Source: Martinezella lusitana
Lineage (GTDB): Bacteria > Pseudomonadota > Alphaproteobacteria > Rhizobiales > Rhizobiaceae
Reading direction: 5' to 3'
Length of the DNA: 64,000 nucleotides
Assembly: GCF_014207095.1 (NCBI RefSeq)
Contig: NZ_JACHBG010000009.1
Span: 124,001 to 188,000 of the forward strand
Shown here: piece by piece, positions 44,854 to 52,454 of the stretch
Position numbering within the stretch: position 1 is the first letter of the stretch
Layout of the letters: every line of letters starts with the position of its first letter
Notes under the pieces: model-generated
The model's database searches: none
Told to the model about the DNA's origin: nothing
What the model saw: only the letters and a program-made list of their open reading frames with translations
Made by a program: the position numbers and the translations under genes

Positions 44854-44883
44854 TGATATCTCTGTGTTATAAATGAGAGATCA
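44854..44883 (+). promoter_or_regulatory. Imperfect palindrome upstream of eryA, candidate operator
   Basis: TGATATCTC and GAGAGATCA face each other across 12 bases (8 of 9 pairs match). The spacer contains TATAAA, a possible -10, with CTGCAA upstream as a weak -35. A protein bound here would cover the promoter. EryD (SorC type) or EryR are the obvious candidates. Confidence 0.45.
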
Positions 44884-45016
44884 ATATGGTGGTTGCATTT
44901 GCGTATGGTTTGGCGGCGTCGAATGCGACTGATGCTCTATCTAGGGTCGTTCCCCTATGGGTGTAGGCGCGGATGGTTGAAAACGAGCGTTAGGGATAAG
45001 ACCGGGAGGAATGAAT

Positions 45017-45085
45017 ATGTTTTTGGCGAATGCGAGCGTCCCCGGTGCGGGGCGGGCAGTGATGGGGCAGGTGCACAGTGCCTAA
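45017..45085 (+). CDS. Predicted leader peptide overlapping the eryA start
   Basis: A 22-codon frame, MFLANASVPGAGRAVMGQVH-SA, with a near-perfect ribosome site (GGGAGGA, six bases before the ATG at 45017). It ends at a TAA at 45083-45085, eight bases inside eryA, whose GTG is at 45078. Ribosomes finishing the short peptide would stop on top of the eryA start, a layout expected for translational coupling. No run of a single amino acid is present, so classical attenuation is not suggested. No homology support is available; a chance frame is possible, but the ribosome site is the strongest in this region. Confidence 0.45.
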   Translation: MFLANASVPGAGRAVMGQVHSA

Positions 45086-46628
45086 GAGTGACGGGATCAT
45101 CATCGGGATCGATGCGGGAACTTCGGTTCTCAAGGCAGTCGCCTTCGAGTTGTCCGGCCGGCAGATCGCCTCCGCGTCGGCGCGAAATCGCTATGAGACG
45201 GGTGATGATGGTTCCGTAACGCAGTCGCTGAGGCAAACCTGGGCGGATTGCATCAGCGCACTGCGCGGCCTTGGCGAGAAGGTGGCGAATCTTGCGTCAC
45301 GCACGGCTGCGATTGCGGTAACGGGGCAGGGTGATGGCACATGGCTCGTCGGAGCCGGCAATGCTCCTGTCGGAGACGCATGGCTCTGGCTCGATGCACG
45401 TGCTGCGCCGACCGTGACGCGGCTGAGCGCCGGCTCGGACAATCGCGCCCGCTTCGAGGCGACCGGCACGGGCCTCAATACTTGCCAGCAGGGCACGCAG
45501 CTCGCCCATATGGACCGCTTCATGCCGGAACTTCTGGATCGGGCCGAGGCATCGCTTCATTGCAAAGACTGGCTTTATCTCAACCTGACGGGTGTTCGGG
45601 CGACCGATCCGTCGGAAGCAAGCTTCACCTTCGGCAATTTTCGCAATCGGCAATATGATCCGATCGTTATCGATGCGCTCGGCCTTGCGCGCCGGCGTTC
45701 GCTTCTGCCTGACATCATCGATGGTACTCAGATCAGCCACCCTCTAACCGCTGACGCGGCAAAAACGGCCGGATTACTGGCGGGAACGCCTGTCTGCCTC
45801 GGCTATGTCGATATGGTCATGACCGCGCTTGGCGCCGGTGTGCGGACGGGCGGTCAGAATGCCGCCTGCTCGACGATCGGTTCAACCGGCGTCCATATGC
45901 GTGCGAAAGCCGTGCCGGACGTCCAGCTCAACGATGAGGGAACCGGCTATGTCATCGCCTTGCCGATCCCGGGCATTGTCACCCAGGTCCAGACCAATAT
46001 GGGTGCGACCATCAATATCGACTGGATTCTTCGGATTGCAGCCGATCTGATGTCCGAAGGCGGCAGGAAAGTTTCCCATTCCGACCTCATAGCGCGCATC
46101 GATGCCTGGTTTGCCGAAGCGCGCCCGACGAACCTACTCTACCATCCGTATATTTCCGAGGCTGGTGAGCGCGGCCCCTTCGTCAACGCCCATGCCCGTG
46201 CCGGTTTCACCGGGCTTTCGACGCGGCACGGCTTTGCCGACATGTTGCGGGCCGTGGTCGAAGGGCTCGGCATGGCCACGCGTGACTGCTATGCGGCCAT
46301 GGGCGACATGCCGTCGGAGTTGCGCATCACCGGGGGCGCTGCCCGTTCGCGCGCACTTCGCGGCTCGCTTTCTGCCGCCGTCAGAGCGCCGGTGCGCATT
46401 TCGGATCGCGAGGAGGCCGGTGCTGCCGGCGTTGCCATGATGGCGGCGGTCGCCATCGGTGCCTACCCCGACATGGACAGCTGTATCGCCGACTGGGTGA
46501 CGCCGCTGCTCGGCGACGCCGAGGCGCCGGATGCCGAAAATGCTGCGCGCTATGACCGACTGTTCGACGCCTACAAGGATGTGCGGCAGGCGATCGCGCC
46601 GGCTTGGGACAAGCTGGCGCAGCACTAG
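45078..46628 (+). CDS. eryA: Erythritol kinase
   Basis: A 516-residue FGGY kinase. GTG start with GGGGCAGG six bases upstream. IIIGIDAGTSVLKAVAFELS is the phosphate loop; AVTGQGDGTWLVGAGNAPVG and the FGGY motif region LRITGGAARSRALRGSLSAA follow. In Brucella and rhizobia EryA phosphorylates erythritol with ATP in the cytoplasm. Assignment here rests on being first in an eryABCD-ordered operon divergent from the importer; the kinase family alone does not fix the substrate. It shares only the fold with the second kinase at 37270. Confidence 0.88.
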   Translation: MPKSDGIIIGIDAGTSVLKAVAFELSGRQIASASARNRYETGDDGSVTQSLRQTWADCISALRGLGEKVANLASRTAAIAVTGQGDGTWLVGAGNAPVGDAWLWLDARAAPTVTRLSAGSDNRARFEATGTGLNTCQQGTQLAHMDRFMPELLDRAEASLHCKDWLYLNLTGVRATDPSEASFTFGNFRNRQYDPIVIDALGLARRRSLLPDIIDGTQISHPLTADAAKTAGLLAGTPVCLGYVDMVMTALGAGVRTGGQNAACSTIGSTGVHMRAKAVPDVQLNDEGTGYVIALPIPGIVTQVQTNMGATINIDWILRIAADLMSEGGRKVSHSDLIARIDAWFAEARPTNLLYHPYISEAGERGPFVNAHARAGFTGLSTRHGFADMLRAVVEGLGMATRDCYAAMGDMPSELRITGGAARSRALRGSLSAAVRAPVRISDREEAGAAGVAMMAAVAIGAYPDMDSCIADWVTPLLGDAEAPDAENAARYDRLFDAYKDVRQAIAPAWDKLAQH

Positions 46629-46699
46629 CCGGGCACCGTGAGCGGGCGCCGTATTCAGATTTGATTTGATGATGCCAAAGGCATCCGAAGGAGCATGAC

Positions 46700-48211
46700 A
46701 TGATGGAACCGGAAATCTTTGATCTTTTCGTCGTCGGCGGAGGCATCAACGGTGCCGGCATCGCCCGCGATGCAGCCGGCCGGGGTCTTTCGGTCATGAT
46801 GTGCGAAAAAGGCGACCTGGCCGAGGGAACGTCCTCGCGTTCCGGCAAGCTGGTGCATGGCGGCCTGCGCTATCTCGAATATTACGAGTTCCGTCTGGTG
46901 CGTGAAGCTCTGATCGAGCGTGAAGTCCTGCTCAATTCCGCAAGCCATATCATCTGGCCGATGCGTTTCGTGCTTCCTCATAGCCCGTCGGATCGTCCTG
47001 CCTGGCTCGTGCGCCTCGGGCTTTTCCTCTACGATCATCTCGGCGGCCGCAAGAAGCTGCCGGGCACGCGCTCGCTCGACCTTCACCGTGATCCCGAGGG
47101 CGCTCCGATCCTCGATCAGTATTCCAAGGGCTTTGAATATTCCGACTGTTGGGTTGATGACGCACGTCTCGTCGTCCTCAATGCGCTCGATGCCGCCGCC
47201 AAGGGTGCGCAGATCCTGACGCGGACGGCCTGCATCAGCGCCCGCCGCGATCAGGGCGTCTGGATCGTCCAGATGCGAAGCGAGCGCTCAGGAGAGGTGC
47301 GCACCGTGCGCGCCAAGGCGCTGGTGAATGCGTCTGGCCCCTGGGTCAACGATATCGTCCACCGCGTTGCCGGCTCCAACAGCAGCCGCAGTGTCCGTCT
47401 GGTGAAGGGCAGCCATATCATCGTTCCGAAATTCTGGAACGGCCAGCAGGCCTATCTGGTGCAGAACCACGACAAGCGCGTGATCTTCATCAACCCTTAC
47501 GAAGGCGACAAGGCGTTGATCGGCACGACCGACATTCCCTATGAAGGCAAGCCGGAAGAGGTGAAGGCAGACGAGAAGGAGATCGATTATCTCATCACCG
47601 CCGTCAATCGCTACTTCAAGGAAAAGCTGCGCCGTTCCGACGTGCTGGAAAGCTTCTCCGGCGTGCGCCCGCTCTTCGACGACGGCAAGGGCAATCCGTC
47701 TGCTGTAACGCGCGACTATGTCTTCGATCTCGATGAGACCGGTGGCGCGCCGCTTTTGAATGTCTTCGGTGGCAAGATCACGACGTTCCGCAAGCTCTCC
47801 GAACATGCGATGCAGAAGCTCGCGCGGTTCTTTCCGAAAATGGGCGACGACTGGACACGTGGCGCCACGTTGCCGGGCGGTGAAATTCCAAATGCCGATT
47901 ATGTGTCTTTCACGGATACGCTCCGTAGCGCTTATCCGTGGATGCCGCGCGCGCTCGTCAATCATTATGGGCATCTCTACGGTGCGCGCACCAAGCTCAT
48001 CGTTGGCGACGCAACCTCGCTCGCAGGGCTCGGCCGCCATTTCGGCGGCAATCTCTACGAGGCCGAGGCTCGTTATCTGGCAGCTTCCGAATGGGCGCAG
48101 AAGGCGGAGGACGTGCTGATGCGCCGCACCAAGGAAGGGCTGCGCATGACGCTCGAGGAGAAGGCGGCATTCTCCGCCTGGTTCGATACCGAACTGGCAC
48201 TTGCCGCCTGA
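46700..48211 (+). CDS. eryB: Erythritol-phosphate dehydrogenase (GlpD family)
   Basis: A 503-residue flavoprotein with AAGGAG six bases before the ATG at 46700. FAD-binding FDLFVVGGGINGAGIARDAA opens the protein; GTSSRSGKLVHGGLRYLEYY, VNASGPWVNDIVH, SFSGVRPLFDDGKG and NVFGGKITTFRKLSEHAMQK are the GlpD-family landmarks. It oxidises erythritol phosphate to a tetrulose phosphate with electrons going to the quinone pool. It sits 71 bases after eryA and 31 bases before eryC. Length is the same as known EryB proteins. Confidence 0.9.
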   Translation: MMEPEIFDLFVVGGGINGAGIARDAAGRGLSVMMCEKGDLAEGTSSRSGKLVHGGLRYLEYYEFRLVREALIEREVLLNSASHIIWPMRFVLPHSPSDRPAWLVRLGLFLYDHLGGRKKLPGTRSLDLHRDPEGAPILDQYSKGFEYSDCWVDDARLVVLNALDAAAKGAQILTRTACISARRDQGVWIVQMRSERSGEVRTVRAKALVNASGPWVNDIVHRVAGSNSSRSVRLVKGSHIIVPKFWNGQQAYLVQNHDKRVIFINPYEGDKALIGTTDIPYEGKPEEVKADEKEIDYLITAVNRYFKEKLRRSDVLESFSGVRPLFDDGKGNPSAVTRDYVFDLDETGGAPLLNVFGGKITTFRKLSEHAMQKLARFFPKMGDDWTRGATLPGGEIPNADYVSFTDTLRSAYPWMPRALVNHYGHLYGARTKLIVGDATSLAGLGRHFGGNLYEAEARYLAASEWAQKAEDVLMRRTKEGLRMTLEEKAAFSAWFDTELALAA

Positions 48212-48242
48212 ACCAACCGACATCTGCCGGGAGACGATATCG

Positions 48243-49175
48243 ATGTCCTTGACGCTTTCACTCAACACCAATCCACTGGTGAACCGCTTTGCGGAACCGT
48301 CCGACCTGATCGAAACGGTGGCGCGCGATCTGCGCATCCGCGATCTGCAGCTGACGCATGAGTTCATCAATCCAAGCTGGCAGGCGCCTGTCATTCGCCG
48401 TCTGACGCGTGATATGCAGGCCGCGCTGAAGCGCACCGGCGTCCGCGTGACGTCAGGCATGACCGGTCCTTACGGCCGACTCAACCACTTTGGCCATCCG
48501 GACAAGGACGTTCGCCGCTACTATGTCGACTGGTTCAAGACCTTTGCTGATATCACGGCTGAGCTCGGCGGACATTCCGTCGGCACGCAATTCGCGATCT
48601 TCACCTACAAGGACTATGACGATCCTACTCGGCGCGAGGAGCTCATCCAGATCGCGATCGATTGCTGGGGCGAGGTGGCAGAACATGCCCGCGCTGCCGG
48701 TCTCTCCTATATCTTTTGGGAGCCGATGAGCATCGGCCGCGAGTTCGGCGAGACGATCGAGGCCTGTCTTTCCCTGCAGAAGCGGTTGACGAAGGCGCCA
48801 TTTGCCATACCAATGTGGATGATGGCCGACATCGACCACGGAGACGTTACGTCCGCAAACCCGGACGATTTTGATCCCTACGCGTGGGCGCGTGCTGTCC
48901 CGAAGGTTTCGCCGATCATTCACATCAAGCAGAGCCTTATGGATAAGGGTGGGCACCGCCCTTTTACTGCGGAATTCAACGCCAAGGGCCGTATCCAGCC
49001 TGCGCCGCTTCTCGAGGCCTTCGCTCAAGGTGGCGCCGTAGATAACGAGATCTGCCTTGAACTGTCCTTCAAGGAGCGTGAGCCGAACGATCGGCAGGTT
49101 ATCTCGCAGATCGCCGAAAGCGTCGCCTTCTGGGCTCCTCATATCGACACGGGCGTCGGTGACTTGCATATCTAA
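48243..49175 (+). CDS. eryC: Tetrulose-phosphate racemase/epimerase
   Basis: A 310-residue TIM-barrel protein of the sugar phosphate isomerase/epimerase (AP endonuclease 2-like) fold. The ATG at 48243 has GGGAG nine bases upstream; an in-frame ATG 14 codons earlier overlaps eryB and lacks one. IFWEPMSIGREFGETIEACL, MMADIDHGDVTSANPDD and IIHIKQSLMDKGGHRPF supply the Glu/Asp/His residues expected to bind the metal. In Brucella EryC inverts a stereocentre of the tetrulose phosphate made by EryB so that the following isomerases can act. Confidence 0.85.
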   Translation: MSLTLSLNTNPLVNRFAEPSDLIETVARDLRIRDLQLTHEFINPSWQAPVIRRLTRDMQAALKRTGVRVTSGMTGPYGRLNHFGHPDKDVRRYYVDWFKTFADITAELGGHSVGTQFAIFTYKDYDDPTRREELIQIAIDCWGEVAEHARAAGLSYIFWEPMSIGREFGETIEACLSLQKRLTKAPFAIPMWMMADIDHGDVTSANPDDFDPYAWARAVPKVSPIIHIKQSLMDKGGHRPFTAEFNAKGRIQPAPLLEAFAQGGAVDNEICLELSFKEREPNDRQVISQIAESVAFWAPHIDTGVGDLHI

Positions 49176-49302
49176 CCGCAGAGGTAATCGAGTTCCGATT
49201 CTCCAGGCAAATCAGCGATGCGCGATGCCTCAGGAAAGCAATCGGGACCCCAAGAATAAGCAGGCGGAACCATATGCGTGACATGATGAAGAGGAACGGT
49301 CG

Positions 49303-50241
49303 ATGACGGATGCTGATGCTTCGCTCGCCGTGCGGGCGGCCTGGCTGCACTATGCCGGCGGGTTGACACAGTCTGAGGTGGCAAAGCGCCTCGGCGTTCC
49401 CTCGGTCAAGGCACACCGATTGATCGCGCGTGCCGTCGCCGAGGGTGTCGTGAAAGTGACGATCGACGGCGACATCGTCGAATGCGTTGAGCTGGAAACC
49501 GAGCTGTCGGCGCGGTTCGGCCTGCAATATTGCGAGGTCGCTCCAGACCTCGGTGAGGATGGTTTTGAGTTTCGCGCGCTCGGCCAAGCTGGCGCCGGCT
49601 TCCTCCGCCGGGAGATCGAGAGCGGCAGCAACAAGGTCATCGGCCTCGGCCATGGCCGCACGCTGTCGTCGGCCGTTCATCATCTGGCACGGGTCAATGC
49701 CAAGGATTTGCGCTTCGTGTCGCTGCTCGGTGGTTTGACCAGAAACTATGCCGCCAATCCCTATGACGTTATGCACCGCATCGCTGAAAAGACCGGTATG
49801 CAGGCGCATGTGATGCCGGTGCCGTTCTTTGCCAATACGCGCGAGGATCGCGACGTTCTTCTGGCGCAGCGCGGTGTCAGGGAAGTCTTCGATCTTGCCA
49901 ACGGCGCCGAGCTGAAACTTGTCGGTCTCGGCACCGTCGATACGGAAGCACAGCTCGTCCTGTCCGGCATGGTCGAGCCGCGCGAGATCAAGGAAGTCAC
50001 CGCAGCCGGCGGCGTCGGCGAAATCCTCGGCCATTTCTTCGACGCGGAAGGCAATATCCTCGAAACGACGCTGACGGCGCGCACGCTTTCAGCATCGCTG
50101 CCGCGTTCGAAAGAGGAACGACTGGTTGCGCTCTCCGGTGGTCTGCCGAAGGTCGAGGCCATCCGGGCCGTGCTGAAAAGCCGCTGTCTCTACGGTTTGA
50201 TTACCGATGAACGAACAGCGCGGGCTTTGTTGAAAGTGTAG
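49303..50241 (+). CDS. eryD: SorC/DeoR-type repressor of the erythritol operon
   Basis: A 312-residue protein with AGAGGAA upstream of the ATG. The helix-turn-helix is at ~20-45 (GGLTQSEVAKRLGVPSVKAH), and the rest is the SorC sugar-phosphate-sensing domain (GLGHGRTLSSAVHHLARV; LRFVSLLGGLTRNYAANPYD; GLVGLGTVDTEAQL-type segment). EryD represses ery genes in Brucella until erythritol is present. It is the last gene of the eryABCD operon, with 127 bases before it. Confidence 0.88.
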   Translation: MTDADASLAVRAAWLHYAGGLTQSEVAKRLGVPSVKAHRLIARAVAEGVVKVTIDGDIVECVELETELSARFGLQYCEVAPDLGEDGFEFRALGQAGAGFLRREIESGSNKVIGLGHGRTLSSAVHHLARVNAKDLRFVSLLGGLTRNYAANPYDVMHRIAEKTGMQAHVMPVPFFANTREDRDVLLAQRGVREVFDLANGAELKLVGLGTVDTEAQLVLSGMVEPREIKEVTAAGGVGEILGHFFDAEGNILETTLTARTLSASLPRSKEERLVALSGGLPKVEAIRAVLKSRCLYGLITDERTARALLKV

Positions 50242-50268
50242 TCGACGCAGTTTGTAACGTGATTTCGC

Positions 50269-50307
50269 ATCAATATCACAATTGAAATGTTGAATTGTGA
50301 TATTGAT
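50269..50307. promoter_or_regulatory. 15-bp perfect inverted repeat, operator of eryR-tpiB-rpiB
   Basis: Left arm ATCAATATCACAATT and right arm AATTGTGATATTGAT are exact complements, separated by nine bases (GAAATGTTG). It lies 48 bases before the eryR start and overlaps the likely -35. The arms are longer than most DeoR or SorC sites, and no T-run follows, so a protein-binding site is much more likely than a terminator. EryR autoregulation or EryD control are the natural readings. Confidence 0.75.
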
Positions 50308-50317
50308 ATGTTATATT
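50290..50317 (+). promoter_or_regulatory. Candidate promoter of eryR-tpiB-rpiB
   Basis: TTGAAT (50290-50295), 16-base spacer, TATATT (50312-50317). The -35 and spacer lie inside the right arm of the palindrome at 50269-50307, so a bound regulator would block RNA polymerase. Confidence 0.5.
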
Positions 50318-50354
50318 TCTCCCAATTCCACTCGGGCAATGGCCGGAGGGTAGG

Positions 50355-51131
50355 GTGAAGCGAGAAGAGCGCCAGCAATCGATCATCAATCTGCTCGTCG
50401 AGCACAAGACCGTCGACCTCGACGATCTGGCCGATCGCTTCGTCGTGTCCAAGATGACCATTCATCGCGATCTGGATGATCTCGAGCAGGCGGGCGTGCT
50501 GCGCAAGGTTCGCGGCGGCGCGACGATCGATGCCGGCACGCAGTTCGAGAGCGATTTCCGCTTTCGCGAGCGTCAGGGCCATGAGGAAAAGCTCGCCATG
50601 GCGCGCCGTGCGCTGGAGCTGGTCGAGCCGGGCATGACTGTGATGGTCAATGACGGATCGATGGCGGCCGTTCTCGGCGAGATGTTGCTGGAAAAACGAC
50701 CGCTGACGTTGATCACCAACAATGCTGCCATCATTGACAGGATGAGGAATGAAAGCGGCATAACGCTCATCGCGCTTGGCGGGGTTTATTCCGCCAAGTT
50801 CAACGCCTTTCTGGGCGTCGTCACCGAGGAGGCCCTATCGCGATTGCGAGCCGACATCGCCTTCCTGTCGACACCGGCCATCTCCGGTAGGCTTGCCTAT
50901 CATATGGACGACAATGTCGTGCGCGCGAAACGCGCGATGATCGCATCGGCCGCCAAGAGTTGCCTGCTCGTCAATCACCAGCGCATAGGGCACACGGCCC
51001 TGCATGTGATGGCCGATCTCGCCGATTTCGATGCAATCATCACAGATCGTGCGCCGGACGCGGAAACGCTCGAACGGTTCCGCCGTGACGATATCGCCCT
51101 TACCATCGCTTCTACTCAGGATATGACATGA
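50355..51131 (+). CDS. eryR: DeoR-family regulator of erythritol genes
   Basis: A 258-residue protein from a GTG with GGAGGGTAGG directly upstream. The winged HTH spans ~1-57 (RQQSIINLLVEHKTVDLDDL, VSKMTIHRDLDDLEQAGVLR); the DeoR C-terminal domain has MVNDGSMAAVLGEMLLEKRP and TLITNNAAIIDRM. Named EryR from its place in front of tpiB-rpiB in rhizobial erythritol loci. The stop overlaps the tpiB ATG (ATGA). The palindrome upstream suggests autoregulation. Confidence 0.85.
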   Translation: MKREERQQSIINLLVEHKTVDLDDLADRFVVSKMTIHRDLDDLEQAGVLRKVRGGATIDAGTQFESDFRFRERQGHEEKLAMARRALELVEPGMTVMVNDGSMAAVLGEMLLEKRPLTLITNNAAIIDRMRNESGITLIALGGVYSAKFNAFLGVVTEEALSRLRADIAFLSTPAISGRLAYHMDDNVVRAKRAMIASAAKSCLLVNHQRIGHTALHVMADLADFDAIITDRAPDAETLERFRRDDIALTIASTQDMT

Positions 51132-51898
51132 CAGAGACGCCCCGCTATTGGATCGGCACCAGCTGGAAGATGAACAAGACGCTCGCCGAAGCGCGCGCCT
51201 TCGCCGAGGCCCTGCGTGTCGCCGATGGTCTGCGCGATGCCCGCATCCAACGCTTCATCATCCCGCCGTTCACCGCGGTACGCGAAGTCAAATCGATCCT
51301 GTCGGAAAGCTCCGTCAAGGTTGGTGCCCAGAATATGCATTGGGCCGATCAGGGAGCATGGACCGGAGAGATCTCTCCACTGATGCTCAGGGATTGCAAT
51401 CTCGACATCGTCGAGCTCGGCCATTCGGAGCGTCGCGAATTCTTCGGCGAAACCAATGAGACCGTCGGTCTGAAGACCGAGGCGGCCGTTCGTCATGGTC
51501 TGATCCCGCTCATCTGCATCGGCGAGACGCTGAGCGATCGTGAAAGCGGCCGCGCGACAGAAATCCTGAGTGAACAGGTAGTCGGCGCGCTCTCGAAGCT
51601 TTCTGAACAGCAGAAGCAGGCGGAAATCCTGCTGGCCTATGAGCCGGTATGGGCGATTGGCGAAAAAGGGATTCCGGCCGAACCATCCTATGCCGATGCA
51701 CGCCAGGCCGAGATCATCGCGGTCGCGCAAAGGGCGCTTGGCCGAAAGATTCCATGCCTCTACGGCGGATCGGTCAATCCGCAAAACTGCGAGGAGCTCA
51801 TTTCCTGCCCGAACGTCGACGGGCTTTTCATCGGGCGCTCCGCCTGGAACGTCGAGGGCTATCTCGACATCCTCGCCAAGTGCGCCGGCAAACTCTGA
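51128..51898 (+). CDS. tpiB: TIM-like tetrulose-phosphate isomerase (EryH)
   Basis: A 256-residue triosephosphate isomerase homologue. IGTSWKMNKTL holds the catalytic lysine (Lys14), IVELGHSERREFFGE the catalytic histidine, AYEPVWAIGEKG the catalytic glutamate, and PCLYGGSVNPQNCEELI the phosphate loop. The usual Asn of the N-W-K-M-N motif is Ser12 here, in line with a substrate other than the C3 sugars. In Brucella the homologue EryH interconverts tetrulose phosphates instead of serving glycolysis. Translation is coupled to eryR and followed by rpiB 11 bases later. Confidence 0.88.
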   Translation: MTETPRYWIGTSWKMNKTLAEARAFAEALRVADGLRDARIQRFIIPPFTAVREVKSILSESSVKVGAQNMHWADQGAWTGEISPLMLRDCNLDIVELGHSERREFFGETNETVGLKTEAAVRHGLIPLICIGETLSDRESGRATEILSEQVVGALSKLSEQQKQAEILLAYEPVWAIGEKGIPAEPSYADARQAEIIAVAQRALGRKIPCLYGGSVNPQNCEELISCPNVDGLFIGRSAWNVEGYLDILAKCAGKL

Positions 51899-51909
51899 AG
51901 GAGATCATC

Positions 51910-52365
51910 ATGAAACTTGCTATTGCTGGAGACAGCGCCGGCGAAGGCCTCGCCAAGGTTCTCGCCGATCATCTGAAGGATCGTTTCGAAGTGAGCGAGG
52001 TTTCGCGCACCCAGGAAGGTCCGGATGCGTTCTATGCCAATCTCGCCGACCGCGTCGCCTCCGGCGTCATCGATGGCACCTATGACAAGGCCATCCTCGT
52101 CTGCGGCACCGGCATCGGCGTCTGCATCTCTGCCAACAAGGTGCCGGGCATCCGTGCGGCCCTGACGCATGACACCTATTCGGCGGAGCGCGCCGCGCTA
52201 TCGAACAACGCCCAGATCATCACCATGGGCGCTCGCGTCATCGGCACGGAGCTTGCCAAGGCTATCGCCGACGCCTTCCTGGCGCAGACCTTCGACGAGA
52301 AGGGCCGTTCGGCCGGCAACGTTAACGCCATCAACGAAGTCGACGCGAAGTACAACGCTCGCTAA
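51910..52365 (+). CDS. rpiB: RpiB-like erythrulose-4-phosphate isomerase (EryI)
   Basis: A 151-residue RpiB/LacAB-family protein with AAGGAG before the ATG. The catalytic cysteine is in VCGTGIGVCISANK (Cys65; a second at 72), and the C-terminal GARVIGTELAKAIADAFL is the phosphate-binding part. The family's D-H-A-G at the N-terminus reads D8-S-A-G here, a change that fits a C4 substrate. In Brucella EryI makes D-erythrose-4-phosphate, the product that enters the pentose phosphate pathway. It is the last gene before a strong terminator. Confidence 0.88.
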   Translation: MKLAIAGDSAGEGLAKVLADHLKDRFEVSEVSRTQEGPDAFYANLADRVASGVIDGTYDKAILVCGTGIGVCISANKVPGIRAALTHDTYSAERAALSNNAQIITMGARVIGTELAKAIADAFLAQTFDEKGRSAGNVNAINEVDAKYNAR

Positions 52366-52386
52366 GACCAGTCTCCCAAGACGCAG

Positions 52387-52430
52387 CAAGCCCGGCGATC
52401 CACACGATCGACCGGGCTTGTCTGTTTTTA
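52387..52430 (+). terminator. Rho-independent terminator after rpiB
   Basis: CAAGCCCGG and CCGGGCTTG form a perfect 9-bp stem, with an inner CGATC/GATCG pairing, then TCTGTTTTT. It ends the eryR-tpiB-rpiB transcript and stands between convergent genes. Confidence 0.9.
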
Positions 52431-52454
52431 GGGCCAAGAAAAGGGTGGCGGGAT

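Larger units (their letters stand above)
44198..45016. promoter_or_regulatory. Control region between the erythritol importer and eryABCD operons
   Basis: About 820 bases between divergent operons. It holds a likely promoter for the importer (44471-44499) and two AT-rich blocks near 44640-44690 and 44815-44890. The words ATTGATAT (44657-44664) and ATCAATAT (44880-44887) here also occur at the eryR operator. TGTTATAAAT occurs at 44475-44484 and again at 44865-44874. I see no protein gene in it apart from the leader peptide next to eryA. Confidence 0.6.

Noticed and set aside
47288..48460. 390-codon minus-strand frame opposite eryB and the start of eryC
   Set aside because: It crosses the junction of two well-supported genes and has no recognisable domain or ribosome site; typical antisense shadow in GC-rich DNA.
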